NCBI RefSeq assembly: GCF_949987515.2
Contig: NC_082684.1
Coordinates: 52,728,006 to 52,792,005, forward strand
Length of the DNA stretch: 64,000 nucleotides
From: Delphinus delphis
Lineage: Eukaryota > Chordata > Mammalia > Artiodactyla > Delphinidae
Reading direction: 5' to 3'
Both the position numbers and the translations under genes were made by a program. A model generated the notes under the pieces. The model saw only the letters and a program-made list of their open reading frames with translations, was not told the origin of the DNA and did not search any database. This document shows, piece after piece, positions 57,553 through 64,000 of the stretch. Every line of letters begins with the position of its first letter. Position 1 is the stretch's first letter.

Positions 57553-58681
57553 ACCTCATGAGTATTTCATAAAAAAGAAGACATTAGTAGACATTTTTAG
57601 AAATATGCTTACAACTTCTTTTGATCTTGTTTGTTTTGCTTTCCAGTCTGTCAAGAAATAGTTATGAACATGTTGTAATACTAAGGTCTTGGGATACTTG
57701 GCTTTGAGTCTATTTCTATTGCTTTCTATTTTGTGTCTTAATTCTTGGGAGACACTAGATTGTAAAATATAGAAAACATCTAATCATGCAGAAACCCTTC
57801 ACTGGAGATTAATGCGAGATCAGATTTGGAGGAAGTGTTGGGATCATTACAGTAAAATGCCAAAGACACCCTTTATTTAACTAAAATGCCATTAAAGTAT
57901 TGCATGGAGACTCAGAGGAGCAATATGTACATACTTAGGTGGGTTGTGAAGACTTGAGAACATCACAGTATTTATCCTGAACTGCAGCTGCATGCAGTAG
58001 AGATGTTTTGATAAACAGAAAAGCATAGAAAGCAAAAATGTTTATCCCCAGGCAAAGAGCAGGCTCAGTGATTTCTGAGCTGGTAATCAGACATCATTCT
58101 AATAGGTTAAAGGCTGGTCTGTGATAAAAGGCAAAAGGAAAACCACCACCTAAGCTGTCTGCAGGCAGAATTTAAAGGTATGTATATTTTGAAATATTTT
58201 TGAACCAAAAACAAATGGTCTCCTCTGAATTATATTAAATAACTAATAATTATAGTTTTAGTTTAGTTTGGAAAATGTGATATTGTGCTTAATTTCTTCA
58301 TAAACTTCTTTTGATTTGCATCTTTACTTAAAATTTAAAATATATTTAATAAATTAATATTAAACATACATGTTTCTCATTTCAACAAATACTTTAGATG
58401 ATGAAAGCACTCCAAAAGCAAAAATGGGTGAGACTCTGTGCTTTGAAAAGACTGGGTTGGTTTTCCTCCTTGTGCTGCATAGGGACCCATGTAGCTGGAT
58501 GGCCAAGAGTGGGCTTGGAAAGGGTAAGGGTTCTGAGAGACACTCTCCCATTCTCTCAGTGTGCACCTTGGGCCAATCTCTGGACTTTAAATTCAATGAG
58601 GGAGTGTTTTCTTGATATGTTATCCGGTTATCAAAAATGAGATCACCCTAGGCAGAATTGGATATAACTTGTAACAGAGAA
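57553..58681. other. Unique sequence
   Basis: No gene recognised. Frames of 78-81 codons at 58360-58640 are open on both strands in a locally GC-richer patch, with no domain in any. Confidence 0.4.
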
Positions 58682-58694
58682 AAACCATTGTCCC

Positions 58695-58919
58695 GGGGCT
58701 TCCCTGGTGGCGTGGTGGTTGAGAGTCCGCCTGCCGATGCAGGGGACATGGGTTCGTGCCCCGGTCCGGGAGGATCCCACATGCTGCGGAGCGGCTGGGC
58801 CCGTGAGCCATGGCTGCTGAGCCTGCGCGTCCGGAGCCTGTGCTCCGCCAACGGGAGAGGCCACAGCAGTGAGAGGCCCGCGTACAAAAAAAAAAAAAAA
58901 ACAAAAAAACGAAAAAAAC
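58695..58919 (+). mobile_element. CHR-type SINE, short form
   Basis: Sense SINE: GGGGCTTCCCTGGTGGCGTG, GTTGAGAGTCCGCCTGCCGA, B-box-like GGTTCGTGCC (58751-58760), CGGAGCGGCTGGGCCCGTGA, GCGTCCGGAGCCTGTGCTCC, GAGAGGCCCGCGTAC, and an A-rich tail of about 34 nt with three interruptions. The exact 13-base duplication AAACCATTGTCCC flanks it (58682-58694 and 58920-58932). All long open frames over 58620-59017 are shadows of it. Confidence 0.97.
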
Positions 58920-58932
58920 AAACCATTGTCCC

Positions 58933-59728
58933 TTCTGGCAATGCTCACATAATTCCAGGAATTCTGCCTTGCTGCTAAATGCGAGGACAATGACTGTTTA
59001 CAAAGACACAGTCTCATGAAGACTATGGTGAGGGAGAAATTTGGTCATATTTATTTGTGAATTAAATAGTGAATTAAAAAGTGAAAAAAAATCAGTCAAT
59101 GAATCATGTTTTGACTTATGTAACATCTAAGGATTACTGTAATTTTGCTTTTTCTTCACCAAATTTTCAGTTTTACTGGTGGGTTGTTTGCAGGTACTAT
59201 GGATAGAGGTTTAATGTCTTACAATATCGGTGGCTGTGATAGCAATTTTCTATTTATAGAGCATAGCCTTTATATGCTTGATGTTATTGATTCTGAAGAA
59301 GGTGATGGAAGTATTAACATATCGAGCTGGCTTGCCAAACACACGATACTGTATCTTATAGCCACATCCATTAACATGGGACTTTTTATATTCACTAAGA
59401 AGTCACAAGTAAAGAAAAGAAAATGCTATCTGGCTTTTAATCCCTTGTTTAGAAATGATCACTAAATAGCTTTAGAAAACATTTTATACAGGCAACTCTG
59501 CTAGGGTATGGGTATGGGTAGCTGGAAGTGGGAATCAATAAAATTTAGAAAGGCAGGGAGAGTTGCTGATTTACAGTTATGAGTTCTAGTTGGAATATGT
59601 CGAGATTATGAGGCCAGAAGGGCATCAAGAAAGTGATACCAAGCAATAAGTTAAAAATACATGCTGATAATTTACAAGTGGGTTTAAGAGTTGAGAAATA
59701 GATTTGGGGGATAGACTATGAATATAAA
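58933..59728. other. Unique sequence
   Basis: The 106-codon plus frame at 59145-59465 has a hydrophobic C-terminal stretch (ILYLIATSINMGLFIF), but I recognise no family and see no exon signals. Left uncalled. Confidence 0.4.
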
Positions 59729-60098
59729 TTCATCAGTTTGGGTTGCCATAAAAACATACCACGGACATGGTGGCTTATTTTCTCACAGTTCTGGAGGATG
59801 GAAGTCTGAGATCAGGGTGCCAGTACTGTCAGTTTCTGGTGAGAGCTCTCTTCCTAGCTTGTAGATGGCTGCCTTCTCACCATGTGCTCACATGGCCTTT
59901 CCTCAGTACGTATGGGTGGAGAGAGAGAGCTCTCTGGTGTTCCTTCTTATAAGGACACTAATCCTATTGGATCAGAGCCCCACTCTTAAATACTCATTTA
60001 ACTGTGATTATACCCTTACAGGCCCTCTCTCCAGCCACATTGGGAGTTAGGGATTCAACATATAAATTTGATGGGAGGAGACAATTCAGTCCGTAACA
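59729..60098 (-). mobile_element. MLT1-type MaLR LTR
   Basis: An antisense LTR homologous to the one at 27713-28071. Blocks in order are TCAGTTTGGGTTGCCATAAA, TTTTCTCACAGTTCTGGAGG, GGTGAGAGCTCTCTTCCTAG, CTTGTAGATGGCTGCCTTCT, CTTCTTATAAGGACACTAAT, CCTATTGGATCAGAGCCCCA, GGGATTCAACATATAAATTT and CAATTCAGTCCGTAACA. Target duplications were not found. Confidence 0.88.
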
Positions 60099-60103
60099 GT
60101 AGC

Positions 60104-60654
60104 CAAAGGCAGGGAAGAGGTGGAATCACTGATGCTTTAAGTATAAAGAAATGAGACCCAAAGGAAAAGTCTGGCAGTCAAGAGTGATGAGGACTAAAGA
60201 AAACCATTGACTGTAGATATTAAGATGTCATAATGAGAAAAGCACTTCTGGAAGAACAAATAAAGACTTCCACAAAGTTAGCTGTTCCATTAGAGAAAGA
60301 GAGAGAGACGGTTGCGGGGTGGTGGGGGGGAGCAGAGGGGATACTGGTAAGACCTGTCAAGCTGAACTTTTTCAGAACTCTGGAAATCATTCAGAGTTGC
60401 AGCAATCCGAGGAGTATTTATTCAAGAAAGACCTTTGAATATCATAAGAACAAAGAGCTTAGTGGCACTTTGTTTTTTACCTTCTCTATATTTATCTCCC
60501 TTTCCCTACCTTCACAGTACCTATGAAAATCATCAGCCAAACATGGTATCTATAAGAACCCATAGCCTATCAACCACTGGAAGGGTAAGACAGTTTTAGA
60601 GCCCCTTGAAAAGCTTCATCCCTTAAACAATCTACATACTTAATAGAATGACCA
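60104..60654. other. Unique sequence
   Basis: A purine-rich (GA)-like patch with a G-run lies at 60296-60330. The 97-codon frame at 60233-60526 crosses it and is not convincing. Confidence 0.4.
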
Positions 60655-61480
60655 AAATCTAGAAGACTGACAACACCACATACTGTTGGGATGTGGTGCA
60701 ATGGAAACTCTCATATATTACTGGTGGGAATGAAAAATGGTACAGCCATTTTGGAAGATAGTTTGGTGGTTTCCTACAAAAGTAAACATACTCTTACCAT
60801 GTGATCCAGCAGTCATCCTCCTTGGTATTTACTCAAAGGAGTTGAAGAAATATGTCCACAGAAAAAACTGTACATGGATGTTTATAGCAGCTTCATTCAT
60901 AATTGCCAAGATATGGAAGCACTAAGATGTCCTTCAGTAGGTGTATGGATAAATAAACAGTAGTACATTTTCCAAGACAGTGGAATATTATTCAATTATA
61001 AAAAGAAATCAGTTATCAAGCCATGGAAAGCCAATCTGAAAAGGATACATAATTTATGATTCCAACCAAATAACATTCTGGAAAAGGCAAAACTATGGAG
61101 ACATTAAAAATATCAGTGTTTTCTAGGCTTTGGGGATAAGGAGAGGGATGAATTGATGGAACACAGAAGATTTTTAGGACAGTGAAAATACTCTTTATTA
61201 TACTATAATTATGGATACTTCTCATCATACATTTGTCTAAACCCATAGGATGTACAACACCAAGAATGAATCCTAAGGTAAACCTCAGATTTTTTGTGAT
61301 TATATGTATCAATGTTGGATCACTAATGTTAACAAATGTACTACTTTTGTGGGGGATGTTGATAATATGGGAGGCTATGCATATGCAGGGACAAGGAGTA
61401 GAGGAGAAATCTCTGTACCTTCATCTCCATTTTACTGTGAACCTAAAACTGCTCAAAAAGAAAAAAAGAAAAAAACTTAA
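60655..61480 (+). mobile_element. L1M ORF2 C-terminus and 3'UTR
   Basis: Sense old L1: TATTACTGGTGGGAATGAAA, AATGGTACAGCCATTTTGGA, ATGTTTATAGCAGCTTCATT, GTGGAATATTATTCAATTAT. The 3'UTR follows: AACTATGGAGACATTAAAAA, CACCAAGAATGAATCCTAAG, TTTACTGTGAACCTAAAACT, GCTCAAAAAG and an A-rich tail. The frame at 60737-60925 retains ILLPCDPAVILLGIYSKE, the L1 motif [11 protein letters not shown] in decayed form. Confidence 0.9.
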
Positions 61481-61885
61481 AAAAAAGTTTCATCCCCACT
61501 GAATTGTCACTATTTGACCTGTCTGGCAGATCTCTGGAAAAGCCTATTAGTAGGGCCTATCTTAATTTGACCTGAGTCAAGAGGTCATTTAGTGAGGACC
61601 AAGGACTTGGTTGAAAAAATTCAGCTGCAGTTGTTAACAATTGAAATGGTGATACCAGTTGGGAAAAACAAGAGGCTGACCAAATCTTAAAAAGAAAACC
61701 TGAGAAATAAGAAGTCCATGGGGGATGTGAAACTCTCTGCCATATTCCTGGAGATCCAGAAGCCCACAGCCATAAGCACAGCTGTGTGCATGCCCAGGAA
61801 GTAATTCAGAAGGTTTTATTTTCTTACCTCTGGCTGAAAGCTTTGCACAAACAGGAAGTGAAGGCTCAGACAGAGTGCATATGGC
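61481..61885. other. Unique sequence
   Basis: No feature recognised. The 99-codon minus frame at 61634-61933 partly covers the following L1 end and is not coding. Confidence 0.4.
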
Positions 61886-61965
61886 TAATTCACTTTGTTG
61901 TACAACAGAAACTAACACAGCATTGTGAAGCAATTATACTCCAATAAAGATGTATAAAAAAAAAA
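61886..61965 (+). mobile_element. L1 3' terminal fragment
   Basis: A sense cetartiodactyl L1 end of about 80 bp: AATTCACTTTGTTGTACAAC, AGAAACTAACACAGCATTGT, CAATTATACTCCAATAAAGA, TGTAT plus a run of ten A. It ends like the reverse complement of the 57432-57535 and 29658 copies. No clear target duplication. Confidence 0.85.
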
Positions 61966-62299
61966 TGCTGGGGTTTTACAGCCATGTCTCCAAACATACA
62001 CACACACACAGAGCTCCTTTTCAAATGTTTATAAACTTACTGGTTCAATGCACTTAAGCAAATCTCTGTCCAATCATTGGCTACTCACTAAACTAAGCAG
62101 AAACTTCAATGACTACACATGACAAAGAGTACAGACTTTCTAGAAGTATTCTAGAAGATTCATTAAACAGCAGCAACAAAAAAACTGTCAGGATGGGGAT
62201 CTTATTTATTAAATTGTAGTATCAACAACAAAAAGGATGGCCCATATACAGGTTTAAAAAATTCAAAAGAAACCATCCCTGAGGAAGCTCAGATGATGA

Positions 62300-62411
62300 A
62301 CTCCCCCCTCCCCACCCCCCCAATAAAAACCCTTTAAACCAGCTATTAATAATATATTCACCAAGCTAAAACTATTATATAAAAACTAAAATGAAAAATT
62401 CACTAGTGGGG
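62300..62411 (+). mobile_element. L1M ORF1 segment left of SINE
   Basis: AACCAGCTATTAATAATATA, TTCACCAAGCTAAA and AAATGAAAAATTCACTAGTG follow the L1M ORF1 coiled-coil region and join the text at 62734 once the SINE and one duplicate are set aside. The left boundary is uncertain. A C-rich run at 62302-62321 may form a G-quadruplex on the minus strand. Confidence 0.6.
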
Positions 62412-62733
62412 GGCTTCCCTGGTGGCGCAGTGGTTAAGAATCCGCCTGCCAATGCAGGGGACAAGGGTTTGATCCCTGGTCCGGGGAGATCCCACATGCT
62501 GCAGAGCAAATAAGCCAATGCACCACAACTACTGAGCCTACACTCTAGAGCCCGTGAGCCACAACTACTGAGCCTGCATGCTCTAAGGCCTGTGCTCCAC
62601 AACAAGAGAAGCCACTGCAATGAGAAGCCCGTGCACCGCAACAAAGAGTAGCCCCTGCTCACCACAACTAGAGAAAGCCCACATGCAGCAATGAAGACTG
62701 AATGCAGCCAATAAATAAATAAATTTATTTTAA
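62412..62733 (+). mobile_element. CHR-type SINE, long form, recent
   Basis: Sense SINE: GGCTTCCCTGGTGGCGCAGT, GGTTAAGAATCCGCCTGCCA, B-box-like GGTTTGATCC (62466-62475), two CCACAACTACTGAG units (from 62523 and 62559), GAGAAGCCCGTGCACCGCAA, an (AATA)n tail and poly(A). It is flanked by an exact 18-base duplication, AAAAATTCACTAGTGGGG (62394-62411 and 62734-62751), that is itself L1M ORF1 sequence. The 122-codon minus frame here is a shadow. Confidence 0.97.
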
Positions 62734-62751
62734 AAAAATTCACTAGTGGGG

Positions 62752-64000
62752 CTCAACAGCAGATTTGAGCTGGCAGAAGAAGTGTAAATTCAAAGATAGA
62801 TAAATTGAGATTATCCAGTCTGAAGAATAGAAAGAAGAAAGAAAAATGAGCAGAGCCTCAGAAACCTGTGAGACACCATCAAGTGTTCTAAGATGTACAT
62901 AATAGGAATCCTATAAGGAGAGGAGAAAGGGCCAGGAAGAATGTTTGAAGAAGTGATGGCTAAAACTCCCCAAATTTGATGAAAAATGTTAATCTACATA
63001 CCAATTCCAAGTAGGATAAACTCAAAGAATTCCATACCAACACACATTATAGTTATACTGTCAAAAGCCAAAGACAAAGAGGGAATCTTAAATATACCAA
63101 GAGAAAGCACCTCATAATACATGCAAGGGATTCCCAGTAAGACTTTCAGCTGCCTTGATTAGGAAGCATGGAGGCCAGAAGAGAGTGGAATGACATATTC
63201 AAAGTACTGAAAGAAAAAAATTGTCAACCAAGAATTCTATATCCAGACAAACTATCCTTTAAAATTAAGGAGAAATTAAGATATCCCCAGAAAAACAAAC
63301 TGAGAGAATTTGTCAACAGTAGACATGCTCTGCAAAATAAAGTACAAAGTCCTAACCCAAATCCACATGTAGAAATAAAGAGCACAGAAAAACAATAACT
63401 GCATACATGCATAAAAAAGACAGGAAGAACATGTTTTTGTTTATAACTATTCTCCTATTTGATTTAAAAGACAAAAGTGTAAAGCAATAGTTTTAAAACT
63501 TTGTTGATGGGTTTATAATATATGAAGTTGTAACTTGTATGACAGTTTTAGCACAAAGCAGGGGAGGGGCAAACAGAGCTATATTGGAGCAAAATTTTTT
63601 CATACTTTGAAATTGAGTTGGTATTAGTCCTAACTAGATGGTTTTAGATTAAGATGTTAATTACATACCCCAAGGCAACTACTGAGAAAATCATTCAAAA
63701 AATATAAAGAACATCAAAGGAATTAAAATTGTATACTAGATAATATCTAGTTAGCACAAAAGTAGAGAATAATGGAAGAATTGAGGAAGAAAATGACATA
63801 AGGTGTATAAAAACAAAAAGTATAATGATAGACATAAGCTCAATCTTATTGTTAATTACATTGAATGTAAATTGATTACAGATCTCAATCAAAATTAAAA
63901 ATCAAAAAATAAACCACAAAGGAAATTGGAAAATACTGAGATGAATGAAATGAAGACACCACATACCAAAATGTACTTGATGCTGCTAAAGCAGTACTTA
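62752..64000 (+). mobile_element. L1M ORF1 3' part, spacer and internally deleted ORF2, cut by window edge
   Basis: Sense L1M. The ORF1 region includes GCTCAACAGCAGATTTGAGC, GAGCAGAGCCTCAGAAACCT and AACTCCCCAAATTTGATGAA. The C-terminal ORF1 frame at 63168-63398 reads MEARREWNDIFKVLKEKNCQ and PRILYPDKLSFKIK, the L1 ORF1 C-terminal domain. The spacer is at about 63400-63780. The ORF2 start region is at about 63800-63890 (TTAATTACATTGAATGTAAA). From about 63900 the text jumps to CCACAAAGGAAATTGGAAAA and CTGCTAAAGCAGTACTTA, which belongs several hundred bases farther into ORF2. Not functional. Confidence 0.88.

Noticed and set aside
58620..59017. Cluster of five long open frames on both strands
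   Set aside because: All overlap the GC-rich SINE at 58695-58919.
59145..59465. 106-codon frame with a hydrophobic C-terminal segment
   Set aside because: No homology that I recognise, no splice or start context and AT-rich composition. A chance frame of this size is expected in 64 kb.
62375..62743. 122-codon minus frame
   Set aside because: Reads antisense through the SINE at 62412-62733.

Overview
This window reads as intergenic, or very large intronic, nuclear DNA from a mammal, most likely a cetacean. The main reason is seven tRNA-derived SINEs of the CHR type, whose head begins with a GGCTTCCCTGGTGGCG-like motif. Several are the roughly 200-bp short form expanded in whales and dolphins. 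The L1 3' ends (AACAAAGTGNATCAGC type) are also of the cetartiodactyl kind. I found no protein-coding exon of a host gene, no structural RNA gene and no CpG-island-like promoter. Nearly every open frame longer than about 100 codons lies inside, or antisense to, a transposable element.

Layout. 1-5540: mostly unique AT-rich DNA with two MIR remnants and a MER3-like hAT element. 5574-6392: antisense L1 3' fragment between 33-bp direct repeats. 7165-12240: MIR and L2 remnants, including about 700 bp of L2 3' end. 12936-13600: old LTR-like repeat split by a SINE. 13600-17260: the largest stretch with nothing recognised. 17270-23600: MIR, L2 and two antisense L1M 3' ends. 23705-26195: an old L1M ORF2 segment split by an MLT1 LTR. 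27713-28071: solo MLT1-type LTR with an exact 5-bp target duplication. 29658-35467: a nearly full-length (5.8 kb) antisense L1 with 5'UTR, ORF1, ORF2 and 3'UTR, all inactivated. 37423-37776: long-form CHR SINE. 38195-42110: MIR, L2, hAT-like and L1 relics plus an unexplained inverted repeat and acidic ORF remnant. 44113-51645: three SINEs among unique DNA. 52787-52883: a 21-bp tandem duplication running into an alternating purine/pyrimidine microsatellite. 53865-57190: MIR and L2 remnants, including a 1.2-kb antisense L2. 57432-57535: a tiny 5'-truncated L1 with an exact 17-bp target duplication. 58695-60098: SINE and MLT1 LTR. 60655-64000: L1M copies, the last split by a young SINE and running off the window edge.

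No genes work together here. The content is a layered record of retrotransposition: L2 and MIR (oldest), then L1M and MLT1, then the cetartiodactyl L1 and finally the CHR SINEs, several still framed by exact target duplications. Repeat family names come from recognising consensus features by eye, without a database search, so boundaries of old repeats are approximate (about 20-50 bp).
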